Program-made: the position numbers and the translations under genes
Notes under the pieces: model-generated
The model's database searches: none
What the model was told of the DNA's origin: nothing
Seen by the model: only the letters and a program-made list of their open reading frames with translations
Part shown: piece after piece, positions 1-9,505 of the stretch
Numbering within the stretch: position 1 is the stretch's first letter
Layout: the number at the start of each line of letters is the position of its first letter
Source: G963666895 sp963666895
GTDB lineage: Bacteria; Desulfobacterota; Desulfovibrionia; Desulfovibrionales; Desulfovibrionaceae
DNA: 64,000 bases
NCBI GenBank assembly: GCA_963666895.2
Contig: CAXXNS010000010.1
Coordinates: 310,001-374,000 of the forward strand
Direction: 5' to 3'

Positions 1-2
1 GG

Positions 3-791
3 CTCTACCTGTGCACGGGCACGGAGATATTCCTGTACTCCCATCCCGGGCTGGAACTCCTGCGCTACGCCACCCATCCCCATTTCCACGACATCCACCA
101 CGTGGCGCCCCTGAACAGCGCGCTCTACGTGGCCTCCACCGGCCTGGACATGGTCCTGCGCCTGGACCCGGACACCCTGGAGCCGATGGATTCGGTCAAC
201 GCGGGTGACACCCCCACCTGGGAACGCTTCGACCAAGGCAAGGACTGGCGGCTGGTCCACTCCACCCAACCCCACGAGGCCCATCCCAACTTCCTGTTCA
301 CCATGAACGGCCAAGCCTGGGTCACCCGGGGGTTCAAGAACGACGTCATGCGGTTGGACGACCCGTCCGAAACCGTGCGCCTGAGCGAGCTTCGGGTGCA
401 CGACGGAGTGGCCCACCAGGGCCTGCTGTATTTCACCAGCGTGGACGGGACCATCATCGTGCTGGACCCCGAAACCAAGAAAATCGTGGAGCGCGTGGAC
501 CTCAAGGCCCTGGAGCAGACCGACCTGCCCCTGGGCTGGTGCCGCGGCCTGGCCGTGCGCGACAACGTGGCCTACGTGGGCTACACCACCCTGCGCACCA
601 CCCGCTGGAAGGACAACGTGGAGGTCTTCCTGAACAGGAGGACCGGGCAGTACAGCAAGGTCCTGCCCTCCCGGGTCTGCGCCTACGACCTGGCCCAACG
701 AACCAAGCTCGGCGAGTACGTGTTCGGCCGCGACTCCATCGGCGCGGTCTTCGGCGTCCTGGTCGACGAAGCCGGGGAAAACGGATCATGA
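3..791 (+). CDS. Beta-propeller-like protein of a glycan cluster (5' end cut by window)
   Basis: The frame is open from the left edge, so the start lies outside the window; about 262 C-terminal residues are seen. The sequence shows repeated strand-like units with phrases such as LYLCTGTEIFLYSHPG, LYVASTGLDMVLRLDP and LLYFTSVDGTIIVLDP, spaced as in six- or seven-bladed propellers. No catalytic motif or membrane segment is visible. Its stop overlaps the start of the next gene (ATGA at 788-791), so it belongs to the downstream glycosyltransferase operon. A role in glycan assembly is inferred from context only; the exact family is not recognised. Confidence 0.6.
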   Translation, partial: LYLCTGTEIFLYSHPGLELLRYATHPHFHDIHHVAPLNSALYVASTGLDMVLRLDPDTLEPMDSVNAGDTPTWERFDQGKDWRLVHSTQPHEAHPNFLFTMNGQAWVTRGFKNDVMRLDDPSETVRLSELRVHDGVAHQGLLYFTSVDGTIIVLDPETKKIVERVDLKALEQTDLPLGWCRGLAVRDNVAYVGYTTLRTTRWKDNVEVFLNRRTGQYSKVLPSRVCAYDLAQRTKLGEYVFGRDSIGAVFGVLVDEAGENGS

Positions 792-2749
792 AGGCGACCT
801 TCTGCGCCTACGACCGGCCCAACTATGTGGGCGGGCCCAACGCGGGTCTCATCCGGCTGCTGCCCGAGCTCAAGCGGCGCGGCCTGGACGTGGAGTGCCT
901 GCTCCTGGTCTTCGGGGACCGGCATGAGCTGCCCACACTGCGCGCCCTGGAGGCGGCCGGGGTGCCCTGCCGGTACACCCGGTACCACGACAACACCGAG
1001 CTTCGGGTGCGCTGGCTCCTGGAGCAGATGCGCGAAAATCCGCCGGACGTGTTCGTGCCCAACCTCATGCCCGCGGCCTATTTCGCGTCCCGCTGGTGCC
1101 GCGAGGCGGGCATCCCCACCGTGGGCGTGCTGCGCAACGTGGACGACTTTCACCAGGGCTTTCTGGAGGCCTTCGCCTCGGGCGACCTCCGGTTCCGGCA
1201 AACCACCTTTGTGGGCGTGGCCCGGCTGTGCATGGACATGATCCGCCACGAGGCCCCGTACATGGAGTTCTGCGAGCAGATTCCCTCGCCCGTGCTGGTG
1301 CCCGAACAGACCGTGGCCCACGGCGCGAATCCCTTCCGGGTCATGTACTCCGGACGGCTGGTGCTCAAGAGCAAGCGCGCCGACCTGATCGCCGAGGCGT
1401 TCTGCAAGTCCGCCCGGGAGGTGGAGGGCACGGCCTACTCCATCCTGGGCCACGGCCCGGACCGCGACAAGGTGGAGGCCGTGCTGGAGCGCGAGGGCCA
1501 GGGCCTGGACGTGACCCTGGTCGGCCGCGTGGATTCCACCCAGATGCCCGAACAAATTCTGCGCCACCAGTGCGTGGTCCTGTTCTCGGAATACGAGGGC
1601 GTGCCCCTGGCCTTCACCGAGGCCATGGCCGCAGGCGTGGTGCCCCTGGCCACCCGGGGTCGCGGCGGGGTGGAGGAGCTGGTGGAGCACGAGCGCACCG
1701 GCCTGTACCTGGACGACCCCCTGCGCGACCTGCCCAAGGCCGTGGCCCGGCTCAAGAACGACCCGGCCCTGTACGCCGAACTCTCGGCCAACGCCCGCAA
1801 GCGGGCCAGCGAGCTGGCCGGGCTGGACAAGGTGGCGGACCAGTGGTGCGCCCTGTTCGCGCGGCTTCAGGGCACGGAAGGCCCGCGCCGCAGGATCGCC
1901 GACCCCCTGTTCCTGGACCTGCCCCCGGTCAACCCCAAGGTGGCCGTGGAGGACCAGCGCGTGGGACGGCTCGGCCGCGTGGCGGCCTGGGCCAAGTCCA
2001 GGACAACGAAATTTCGCCACGGCGACCTGGCCCAGTTCACGCACCCGCGCCTGCACCCCTCCAACCTGGACACCTGGCTGGTGCGCCGCTCCATCCTGCG
2101 CGCCCTGCGCGAGGCCCTGCCGAGCTTCCAAGGGTTGGTGGCGGACATCGGCGCGGGCCGGGCGCCCTACCGCCGCCTGGCCCTCAGCGCTCCCAAGGTC
2201 ACGGGCCATGTGGCCGTGGACCTGCCGGACACGGCCTACGCCCGGCCCGACCTGGCCTGGGACGGCGAAACATTGCCGCTCAAGGAAAACAGCGTGGGCA
2301 CGGTCCTGGCCAGCGAGGTGCTGGAGCACTGCCCGGACCCGGTCCGGTTCCTGGCCGAGGCCTGCCGCGTGCTCGAGCCCGGCGGGGCCTGCTTTTTGAC
2401 CGTGCCCTTTCTCTGGCCCCTGCACGACGTGCCCCACGACGCGTTCCGCTACACGCCCTGGTCCCTGGAGCGGTTGCTCAAGGACGCGGGGTTCGGAACC
2501 CTGGAAATCAAGGCCCTGGGCGGGTATGACGCGGCCATGGCCCAGATGGTCGGACTGTATTTGCGCCGCCGCTCGCGCTCCAAGTTCTACACCAGGCTGA
2601 TGCGACCCCTGCTCTCCCTGGCCGGGCTGCCCCTGACGGCCCTGCTGGCCGGGCTGGACAAGCGGCCCGAACAATTCCGGGAAGGGCTCATGGTCACCGG
2701 CCTATCCGTGCTGGCGTTCAAGCCGGATTCCAAGGAGGGCGGGGCATGA
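788..2749 (+). CDS. Fused GT4 glycosyltransferase and SAM-dependent methyltransferase
   Basis: 653 residues with two enzymes in one chain. Residues 1 to about 370 have the GT-B fold pattern of family GT4: an N-terminal GGPNAGLIRLLPEL stretch, SGRLVLKSKRADLIAEAF, and the donor-binding EYEGVPLAFTEAM signature near residue 268 followed by GRGGVEELV. Residues about 440-600 form a class I methyltransferase with the SAM loop VADIGAGRAP near 452, then ASEVLEHCPDP and LEPGGACFLTVPF. It probably transfers a sugar and methylates a glycan or its precursor in the cytoplasm. The ATG at 788 is chosen because it overlaps the preceding stop and follows GGGGAAAA. The acceptor is unknown. Confidence 0.8.
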   Translation: MKATFCAYDRPNYVGGPNAGLIRLLPELKRRGLDVECLLLVFGDRHELPTLRALEAAGVPCRYTRYHDNTELRVRWLLEQMRENPPDVFVPNLMPAAYFASRWCREAGIPTVGVLRNVDDFHQGFLEAFASGDLRFRQTTFVGVARLCMDMIRHEAPYMEFCEQIPSPVLVPEQTVAHGANPFRVMYSGRLVLKSKRADLIAEAFCKSAREVEGTAYSILGHGPDRDKVEAVLEREGQGLDVTLVGRVDSTQMPEQILRHQCVVLFSEYEGVPLAFTEAMAAGVVPLATRGRGGVEELVEHERTGLYLDDPLRDLPKAVARLKNDPALYAELSANARKRASELAGLDKVADQWCALFARLQGTEGPRRRIADPLFLDLPPVNPKVAVEDQRVGRLGRVAAWAKSRTTKFRHGDLAQFTHPRLHPSNLDTWLVRRSILRALREALPSFQGLVADIGAGRAPYRRLALSAPKVTGHVAVDLPDTAYARPDLAWDGETLPLKENSVGTVLASEVLEHCPDPVRFLAEACRVLEPGGACFLTVPFLWPLHDVPHDAFRYTPWSLERLLKDAGFGTLEIKALGGYDAAMAQMVGLYLRRRSRSKFYTRLMRPLLSLAGLPLTALLAGLDKRPEQFREGLMVTGLSVLAFKPDSKEGGA

Positions 2750-3885
2750 GCGGCCTGTGCATCGCGTACCCCAGCCCGGAACCGGCCTGCGAGACCTTCA
2801 TCCAGGCGCACATTGACGGGCTCGAACCGGACCAGGCCTGGTACGGCGGCCATCTGCCCCTGTTCGACAGCGCGGGTCAGCCCCTGCTGCCCGACCTGCC
2901 CCAGGAATGGCGCGAGCTTTTTTCCGTCACCGGCGTCCCGGAGACCGACCTGCACCACAGGGCGGCCCAAGGCCTGGCCGACCAGTTCACCAAGCGCGAC
3001 GTGGACCTGGTGCTGGCCGAGTACGGCCCCACCGGCGTGGCCCTGGCCGAGCCCTGTGGCCTGGCGAACGTCCCCCTGGTGGTCCACTTCCACGGCTATG
3101 ACGCCTCCCTGCTCCCGGTGCTGGACAAGTACCGCCAGGGCTACCAGCGCATGTTCGAGCAGGCCGCCGCCCTGGTGGCCGTGTCCAAGGAGATGGAGCG
3201 CGACCTCAAGTCCATGGGCGCGCCCAAGGACAAGATTTTCCTGGCCCCCTACGGCGTGAACACCACGCTCTTCACCGTGGGCGACCCGGCCCAGGCCGGC
3301 CCGGTCTTCGTGGCCGTGGGCCGCTTCGTGGACAAGAAGGCCCCGGAGACCACCCTGCTGGCCTTCGCCCGGGTGCTGGCGGAGGCTCCGGAAGCCCGGC
3401 TGGCCATGATCGGCGACGGGGTGCTGCGCGATTCCTGCATCCGCCTGGCCCAGGGCCTGGGCATAGCCCACGCCGTGGACTTCCCGGGCAACCTGCCCCA
3501 CCAGGACGTGGCCCGGGCCATGAACCAGGCCCGCTGCTTTGTCCAGCACTCCCTGACTCCGGCCAGCGGGGACAAGGAGGGCATGCCCAACTCCGTGCTC
3601 GAGGCCTCGGCCTCGGGCCTGCCCGTGGTGGCCACCCGGCACGCGGGCATCCCGGAATCCGTGGAGCACGGCGTCAGCGGCCTGCTCTGCGCGGAGCGGG
3701 ACATGGAAGCCATGGCCGAGCACATGCTGGTCCTGGCCCGCGACCCGGAAAAGGCGCGGACCATGGGGCTGGAAGGAAGAAAACGAATGGAGAAGCGCTT
3801 CCACGCCCCGGACTGCCTGGCCGCACTGGCCCGAATTCTGGAACAGGCCCTGGAACAGACCAAAGACCAGGGAGCGGGATCATGA
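2746..3885 (+). CDS. GT4-family glycosyltransferase
   Basis: 379 residues, the normal size of a single-domain GT4 enzyme. The C-terminal half carries FVAVGRFVDKKAPETTLLAF near residue 190 and the nucleotide-sugar signature EGMPNSVLEASASGLPVVAT near 277, which resembles colanic-acid-type glycosyltransferases of the WcaL/AmsK group. The N-terminal half contains VVHFHGYDASLL, a typical acceptor-domain strand. It starts at an ATG inside ATGA shared with the previous stop, and its own stop overlaps galE, so it is cotranscribed with both. Donor and acceptor cannot be told from the sequence. Confidence 0.82.
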   Translation: MSGLCIAYPSPEPACETFIQAHIDGLEPDQAWYGGHLPLFDSAGQPLLPDLPQEWRELFSVTGVPETDLHHRAAQGLADQFTKRDVDLVLAEYGPTGVALAEPCGLANVPLVVHFHGYDASLLPVLDKYRQGYQRMFEQAAALVAVSKEMERDLKSMGAPKDKIFLAPYGVNTTLFTVGDPAQAGPVFVAVGRFVDKKAPETTLLAFARVLAEAPEARLAMIGDGVLRDSCIRLAQGLGIAHAVDFPGNLPHQDVARAMNQARCFVQHSLTPASGDKEGMPNSVLEASASGLPVVATRHAGIPESVEHGVSGLLCAERDMEAMAEHMLVLARDPEKARTMGLEGRKRMEKRFHAPDCLAALARILEQALEQTKDQGAGS

Positions 3886-4853
3886 GCAGGACCATCCTGG
3901 TCACGGGCGGCGCCGGATACATCGGCAGCCACACCTGCAAGGCCCTGGCCCTGGCCGGGTACGAACCCGTGGCCCTGGACAACCTGGTCTACGGCCACGA
4001 GTGGGCCGTGCAGTGGGGTCCGCTGGTCAAGGCCGACCTGGCCGACCGCGAGGCCGTGGCCCGCTGCTTCCGCGACCACAGGCCCGAGGCCGTGGTCCAC
4101 TTCGCGGCCTACGCCTACGTGGGCGAGTCCGTGGCCGACCCGGGCAAGTATTACCAAAACAACGTGGCCTGCACCCTGAACCTGCTGGACGCCATGCGCG
4201 ACGCGGGCTGCCCCAGGATCGTGTTCTCCAGCTCCTGCGCGGTGTACGGCCTGCCCGAGGCCATGCCCATGCACGAGGGGCTGGAGCCCAGGCCCATCAA
4301 CCCCTACGGCCGGACCAAGCTCATGGTGGAGAAAATCCTGGCCGACTACGGCCGGGCGTACGGCCTGGAACACGTGTCCCTGCGCTATTTCAACGCCGCG
4401 GGCGCGGACCCGGACGGCGAGTTGGGCGAGGAGCACGACCCCGAGACCCACCTCATCCCCCTGGCCCTCAAGGCCACCCTGCCCGGGGCCCGGCCCCTGA
4501 CCGTGTTCGGCACGGACTGGGACACCGAAGACGGCACCTGCGTGCGCGACTACATCCACGTGGCCGACCTGGCCCAGGCCCATCTGGCCGCCCTGGAGCT
4601 TGCCGGCCAATCCGGAACCTTCAACCTGGGCACGGGCACGGGCCACTCCATCCGGACCATCCTGGACGCGGCCCAGGAAGTGACCGGCCGGGCCGTGGCC
4701 TGGAACCCCGGACCGAGAAGACCGGGCGACCCGCCCCGCCTGGTGGCGGACTGGACCAAGGCCCGGGAGATCCTGAGCTGGCAGCCCCGGTACGCGGACA
4801 TCCGGACCATCCTGGAGCACGCCTGGAACTGGATGCAGGGGAGGGCGACATGA
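3882..4853 (+). CDS. galE: UDP-glucose 4-epimerase
   Basis: 323 residues, close to the usual 330-340. It shows the NAD-binding TGGAGYIGSHTC at the N-terminus, the SSSCAVYG strand near residue 115 providing the catalytic Ser, and the YGRTK Tyr/Lys pair near residue 141, followed by LRYFNAAGADPDGELGE and TCVRDYIHVADLA, all typical of bacterial GalE. It would interconvert UDP-glucose and UDP-galactose (possibly also the GlcNAc forms) to supply the neighbouring glycosyltransferases. The start overlaps the previous stop, and its stop overlaps the next start. Confidence 0.92.
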   Translation: MSRTILVTGGAGYIGSHTCKALALAGYEPVALDNLVYGHEWAVQWGPLVKADLADREAVARCFRDHRPEAVVHFAAYAYVGESVADPGKYYQNNVACTLNLLDAMRDAGCPRIVFSSSCAVYGLPEAMPMHEGLEPRPINPYGRTKLMVEKILADYGRAYGLEHVSLRYFNAAGADPDGELGEEHDPETHLIPLALKATLPGARPLTVFGTDWDTEDGTCVRDYIHVADLAQAHLAALELAGQSGTFNLGTGTGHSIRTILDAAQEVTGRAVAWNPGPRRPGDPPRLVADWTKAREILSWQPRYADIRTILEHAWNWMQGRAT

Positions 4854-6328
4854 CCAAGCCCGCTATCAAGCCCCTGACCTGCGTCCTCCTGGTCCGGCCC
4901 ATGGATACCGACGACCCCTGCCTTACCCGCACGCCCGAGGGCTTGGCCCTGGACGGCGTTCTCCGATCCTTGCGGCAGGCCGGGCTGGTGGACCGGGCCG
5001 TGCTCTCCCTGCCCCAAGGCGTACCCGCTTCGGTCCGCTCGGCCCTGGACTTCATCCAGGCCGAAATCGAAACGGACGAACACGAAGCCCCGCAGAAGCG
5101 GCTGGCCGGATTCATGGCCCGCGAGGACCTGGACCGGGTCCTGGTGCTGACCGCCTACAGCCTGCTCCTGGACGAGAAAGCCGTGCGAAACGCTGCCCGG
5201 GCCGTGGCCCAAGGCAAGGCCGATGCGGCCTGGCCCGAGGGGGTCATTCCGCCCAAGTTCTTCATGGTCCTCAACAGACAAGCCGCGGACCGCCTGGCCC
5301 AGGACCACCCCCACCCCCTGCCGCCCTTCGTGTTCCCGGACAAGCTGAACCACGGCGGACCGGGCAGGCTCCTTCCCCTGACCGGGCTCGAAAAACCGCG
5401 CGAACGCTTCCTGTGGGAGCTGCTCTTTGCCGGAGAGCGCAACGCCGTGCCGCCCGGGGTGTACGCGGAGTTCCTGGCCCGCCACGCGGACAACTGCCTG
5501 GAAAACACCGCGTTCGAGGCCTTCATCAGTGAACGGTACGGCCTGGACCCGGAAGCGGCCCACGGCCTGGACCAAGCCCTGGCCGAGACAACGGAATTCG
5601 ACTCCAGCCTGCGCCTGGCCATGCAGCTCAACTACGCCCGCGACCTGTGCGAACACCTGCCGCCCGTGCGGGATCTGGCCCTGGAGATCGGCCACGGCGT
5701 CACCGGTCTGACATCCCTGGCCCTGGCCCTGGCCTTTGGCCGGGTACTCGGCGCGGATCCGCAGAAGCACAATCCTCAAGGCCTCGCCACGGCGCGCCGT
5801 CTGCTCAAGGCCCTGTGCGCGGCCGGGATGCGACCCGTTCCCGAAGAGCAGGCCCGCTTCGACGCCGGCAGCCTGGAGGAACGAACCCACTTCCACGAGG
5901 GTCCGGCCCATTCCCTGCCCCTTGAGCCCGAAAGCCTGGACTTCTGCTTCTCGCGCGTGGTCTTCGAACACGTGTCCGACGTGCCCGGCACCTCGCGGTT
6001 CCTGGCCCGGGCCATGAAGCCCGGCGGGGTCATGCTGCACGAGATCGGGCTCCAGGACCACGACGACCTTTCGCACATCCATTTCGAATTCCTGCGCCAT
6101 TCGCCCGAGGAATGGGCGGCCCTGAACAAAAGCACCAACCTTTGGCGGGTCAACGACTTCGTGGACCTGTGGGAGGAGCTGGGCTTCACGGTGGAGGTGC
6201 TCAAGCGCGACGTGCGGCCCGTGCCCCCCGAGCGGCTGCACCCCCATTGGCGGGACTACCGGGAAGAGGACCTGTACTGCTACCAGGCCCTGATCAAGGC
6301 CGTGAAGCAGGACCGGAGACAGCCATGA
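4850..6328 (+). CDS. Two-part protein with C-terminal SAM-dependent methyltransferase
   Basis: 492 residues. The C-terminal half (from about residue 270) is a class I methyltransferase-like domain: LALEIGHGVTGLTSLAL as the SAM loop, LDFCFSRVVFEHVSD as the post-II strand, and AMKPGGVMLHEIGLQDHDD. The N-terminal about 250 residues are not recognised; they contain VLVLTAYSLLLDEKAVRN and could be a degenerate nucleotidyltransferase-like or helical domain. The start at 4850 is fixed by the ATGA overlap with galE. It probably modifies a glycan or a precursor, inferred from the operon. Confidence 0.65.
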   Translation: MTKPAIKPLTCVLLVRPMDTDDPCLTRTPEGLALDGVLRSLRQAGLVDRAVLSLPQGVPASVRSALDFIQAEIETDEHEAPQKRLAGFMAREDLDRVLVLTAYSLLLDEKAVRNAARAVAQGKADAAWPEGVIPPKFFMVLNRQAADRLAQDHPHPLPPFVFPDKLNHGGPGRLLPLTGLEKPRERFLWELLFAGERNAVPPGVYAEFLARHADNCLENTAFEAFISERYGLDPEAAHGLDQALAETTEFDSSLRLAMQLNYARDLCEHLPPVRDLALEIGHGVTGLTSLALALAFGRVLGADPQKHNPQGLATARRLLKALCAAGMRPVPEEQARFDAGSLEERTHFHEGPAHSLPLEPESLDFCFSRVVFEHVSDVPGTSRFLARAMKPGGVMLHEIGLQDHDDLSHIHFEFLRHSPEEWAALNKSTNLWRVNDFVDLWEELGFTVEVLKRDVRPVPPERLHPHWRDYREEDLYCYQALIKAVKQDRRQP

Positions 6329-7281
6329 CCCAGCTCCCGACCCAACCCCTGACCAGCCTGCTCACGCCCAAGCGCTTCCTGGTGGTCATTCCCTGCCGCA
6401 ACGCGGCCGGGCATTTGCCCCAATGCCTGGACTCGCTCCTGGCCCAGACCTTCACCCACTGGCAGGCCCTGGTGGCGGACGACGCGTCCACGGACGAGAC
6501 CGAGGCCGTGGTCCGTCCCTACCTGGACGACCCGAGAATTTCCTTCCGCTCCCTGCCCCAGCGGGGCTGGCTCATGGGCAACACCCTGGACGCACTGCGC
6601 GGGCTCGACCCAAACCCGAACGACGTGGTGGCCATCCTGGACGGGGACGATTGGATCCGGCCCGCCTGCCTGGAGCGGCTCTGGGAGGCGCACGAGCAGG
6701 GATACGACCTGGCCTACACGGACCACGAGATCGAGGGCGACGGCCACTCCGTGGGCGCGCAGCTCATGCCGGGCGTGCCGGTGCGCGGGCAGGCCTGGTG
6801 CTTCACCCAGCTGCGCTCGTTCAAGGGCTATCTGTTCTCACTCCTGCCGGACGACACCTTCCGGGATGCGTCCGGGCAGTACTTCCGCGCGGCCGGGGAT
6901 CTGTCCCTGTATCTGCCCATGGCCGAGCTGGCCGGACCGGCCAAGGTTCACTTCATCCCGGAAAAGCTTTATTTCTACCGCATCCATGAGCAGTGCAACT
7001 TCAAGGTCAAGCGCCAGGAGCAGCTGGACAACAACTGGGACATCCGCTCCCGGCCCAGGCTGGACCAGCAGACCGTTCACTTCGACTTCACCGAGACCGT
7101 GCGCGATCTGGACAAGCCGGACATCCGGCGCTTGGGCCAGGAAGCCCGGGCCCGCTACCCCCGTCCCTTCACCGTGCGCATCGACCACGTCATCACCCCG
7201 GAGGAGCGGGACTCCTGGCGGGCCTATCATGGCCTGTGGATCGAAGACGGGGTATTTCTAAACGAGGAGGTATCCTCATGA
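6325..7281 (+). CDS. GT2-family glycosyltransferase
   Basis: 318 residues. The N-terminus RFLVVIPCRNAAGHLPQCLD, then ADDASTDETEAVV, is the classic GT-A entry of family GT2, and VAILDGDDW near residue 105 supplies the metal-binding DxD motif. No transmembrane segment follows, so it is a cytoplasmic or peripheral transferase. The ATG at 6325 overlaps the stop of the preceding gene. The gene ends in an overlap with the strong AGGAGG-led start of the next one. The sugar transferred is not predictable. Confidence 0.85.
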   Translation: MTQLPTQPLTSLLTPKRFLVVIPCRNAAGHLPQCLDSLLAQTFTHWQALVADDASTDETEAVVRPYLDDPRISFRSLPQRGWLMGNTLDALRGLDPNPNDVVAILDGDDWIRPACLERLWEAHEQGYDLAYTDHEIEGDGHSVGAQLMPGVPVRGQAWCFTQLRSFKGYLFSLLPDDTFRDASGQYFRAAGDLSLYLPMAELAGPAKVHFIPEKLYFYRIHEQCNFKVKRQEQLDNNWDIRSRPRLDQQTVHFDFTETVRDLDKPDIRRLGQEARARYPRPFTVRIDHVITPEERDSWRAYHGLWIEDGVFLNEEVSS

Positions 7282-8843
7282 GCACGAACAAGGTCGCCCC
7301 CCGGGTCGCCGTCATCGGCGCGGGATACTGGGGCAAGAACCTGGTCCGCAACTTCCACTCCCTGGGCGCGCTGGCCTGCGTGTGCGACCGGGACGAGGCC
7401 GTGCTGACCTCCTTTAGGGAGCAGTACCCCGGGGTCAAGACCGTGCTCACCCTGCCCGAGGCCCTGGGCACGGAAGGCGTCACCGGCGTGGTCGTGGCCA
7501 CGCCCGCGGAACGGCACTACGACCAGGCCCGCGAGGCCCTGCTGGCGGGCAAGCACGTGTACGTGGAAAAGCCGCTGGTCCTGGACGAGAAGCAGGCCGA
7601 GGAGCTCATCGCCCTGGCCGCCGAGCGCAACCTGGTGCTCATGGTCGGCCATCTGCTCCAGTACCACCCGGCCTTCCTGGAGCTGAAGAAGCTGGTCACG
7701 GCCGGGGAGCTGGGCCGCATCAACTACATCTGCTCCCACCGGCTCAACCTGGGCAAGGTCCGGCGCGAGGAGAACATCCTCTGGTCCTTCGCCCCGCACG
7801 ACATCTCCATGATCCTGTCCCTGGCCGGGAGCGAGCCCGACACGGTCATGGCCGCCGGGGCCAACTACCTGCACCAGCGCATCGCGGACGTGACCACCAC
7901 CCATCTGGAGTTCCCCTCCGGGCTCAAGGCGCACATCTTCGTGTCCTGGCTCCATCCCTTCAAGGAACAGAAGCTGGTGGTGGTGGGCGAGAAGAAGATG
8001 GTGGTGTTCGACGACACCAAGCCCTGGGCCGACAAGCTTTTGCTCTACCCGCACGAGATCCGCTGGGAGAACAACGCGCCCGTACCGTCCAAGGCCGAGT
8101 CCTACCGGATGGAGTTGCCCGAGGCCGAGCCCCTCAAGCTGGAGTGCGCCCATTTCCTGGAGTGCGTCAGTGAGGGCAAAACGCCCCGCACGGACGGGGC
8201 CGAAGGCCTGCGCGTGCTCAAGGTGCTCAACGCCAGCCAGCGCTCCCTGGACAGCAACGGCGCCAAAATCCGGCTCGGCGCTCCGGAACGGGACGCCGCG
8301 GAAGGCGCGTTCGTGCACGAGACCGCGGTGGTGGACCACGACGCCACCATCGGGGCCGGATCCCGCGTGTGGCACTTCTCCCACGTCTCGTCCGGCGCGG
8401 TGCTGGGCAGGAACGTCAACGTGGGCCAGAACGTGTACATCGGGGCCGACGTGACCATCGGCGACGGCTGCAAGGTTCAGAACAACGTGTCGGTCTACTC
8501 CGGGGTGACCCTGGAGGAGGACGTGTTCTGCGGGCCGTCCATGGTCTTCACCAACGTGCACAACCCCCGGGCGCACATCCGGCGCATGGACGAGAAGCGG
8601 CTGACCCACGTGGGCAAGGGCGCCACCCTGGGGGCCAACTGCACCATCGTCTGCGGCAACAACGTGGGCCGCTACGCCATGGTCGGCGCGGGCGCGGTGG
8701 TCACCTCGGACGTGCCGGACCACGGCCTGGTCATGGGCAACCCGGCCCGGCTGGCCGGATGGATCTGCCGTTGCGGCGTGAAGCTTGGCGAGGACGGAAC
8801 CTGCCCGGCCTGCGGCGAGCGCTGCGACCTGCCGAACAAGTAA
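7278..8843 (+). CDS. Fused Gfo/Idh/MocA oxidoreductase and hexapeptide-repeat acyltransferase
   Basis: 521 residues. Residues 1 to about 330 are a Gfo/Idh/MocA NAD(P)-dependent oxidoreductase: VAVIGAGYWGKN at 10-20 and VYVEKPLVL near 95 with the conserved EKP. From about residue 347 begins a left-handed beta-helix of hexapeptide repeats (VVDHDATIGAGSRVWHF, NVYIGADVTIGDG) as in WlbB/WbpD acetyltransferases. The last about 25 residues add a CRCG...CPACG zinc-ribbon-like tail. WlbA/WbpB oxidases and WlbB/WbpD acetyltransferases act in the same UDP-acetamido-uronic acid pathway, so the fusion probably performs two steps of amino-sugar synthesis; the aminotransferase would lie elsewhere. The start is preceded by AGGAGG at 7265-7270. 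Confidence 0.82.
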   Translation: MSTNKVAPRVAVIGAGYWGKNLVRNFHSLGALACVCDRDEAVLTSFREQYPGVKTVLTLPEALGTEGVTGVVVATPAERHYDQAREALLAGKHVYVEKPLVLDEKQAEELIALAAERNLVLMVGHLLQYHPAFLELKKLVTAGELGRINYICSHRLNLGKVRREENILWSFAPHDISMILSLAGSEPDTVMAAGANYLHQRIADVTTTHLEFPSGLKAHIFVSWLHPFKEQKLVVVGEKKMVVFDDTKPWADKLLLYPHEIRWENNAPVPSKAESYRMELPEAEPLKLECAHFLECVSEGKTPRTDGAEGLRVLKVLNASQRSLDSNGAKIRLGAPERDAAEGAFVHETAVVDHDATIGAGSRVWHFSHVSSGAVLGRNVNVGQNVYIGADVTIGDGCKVQNNVSVYSGVTLEEDVFCGPSMVFTNVHNPRAHIRRMDEKRLTHVGKGATLGANCTIVCGNNVGRYAMVGAGAVVTSDVPDHGLVMGNPARLAGWICRCGVKLGEDGTCPACGERCDLPNK

Positions 8844-9275
8844 TTACGTCAGGGAATCGGGCAGCCCGGCCACAAAGTCTTTGATCTCGTCGCGCACGCG
8901 GCGGTAGTGGTCCAGGGCCTGTTCCAGGGTGTCCGCGGTCCGGGCCAGAGCGGGCGGATCGTCAAAGCCGACATGGACCCGCTTCACCGGTCCCGGGAAA
9001 TACGGGCAGTTCTCGTTGGCGTGGCCGCAGAGCGTGACCACCCAATCGAACTCCTTCACCGGCAGTTCGTCCACGGTCTTGGACTTTTGGGACGAGATGT
9101 CCACCCCGGCCTCGGCCATGACCCGGACCGCGTCGGGGTTCAGGCCGTGGCGCTCCACCCCGGCCGACCAGGCCCGCACTACGTCGGGCTTGAGGGCTTT
9201 GGCCCAGCCCTCGGCCATCTGGCTGCGGCAGGAATTGCCCGTGCACAAAAAAAGGATGCGGATGGGACTCGTCAT
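8844..9275 (-). CDS. arsC: Arsenate reductase, thioredoxin-coupled type (LMW phosphatase fold)
   Basis: 143 residues. The N-terminal P-loop FLCTGNSCRSQMAEGW places Cys11 and Cys16 (C-x5-R), and VVTLCGHANENCP gives Cys83 and Cys90, matching the three-cysteine relay of the S. aureus pI258-type ArsC that is recycled by thioredoxin. It would reduce arsenate to arsenite in the cytoplasm. No arsR or efflux gene is adjacent, so it is a stand-alone copy; a plain low-molecular-weight tyrosine phosphatase is less likely because both redox cysteines are kept. It faces the preceding operon, the two stop codons being directly abutting. Confidence 0.85.
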   Translation of the reverse strand: MTSPIRILFLCTGNSCRSQMAEGWAKALKPDVVRAWSAGVERHGLNPDAVRVMAEAGVDISSQKSKTVDELPVKEFDWVVTLCGHANENCPYFPGPVKRVHVGFDDPPALARTADTLEQALDHYRRVRDEIKDFVAGLPDSLT

Positions 9276-9505
9276 ACCCCCATACTACAGCCCGGCGCGG
9301 CAAAGGCAACTCCCGACCGTGAACAATGGCGCAATCTTCACCCGGCCGTCACAATTGCTCCTTGTCCCGGCCCCCAATGCGTACGATCCTATGGCGCGGA
9401 ACCGATGACAAAATCAGGCCGCTGTGGCATGGTTTTTTAATCTTGGGCCTGCCCGCGAACCGCGGCCGCCCATTACACGGCAACATCCGATACAAGGCTT
9501 CTGGC

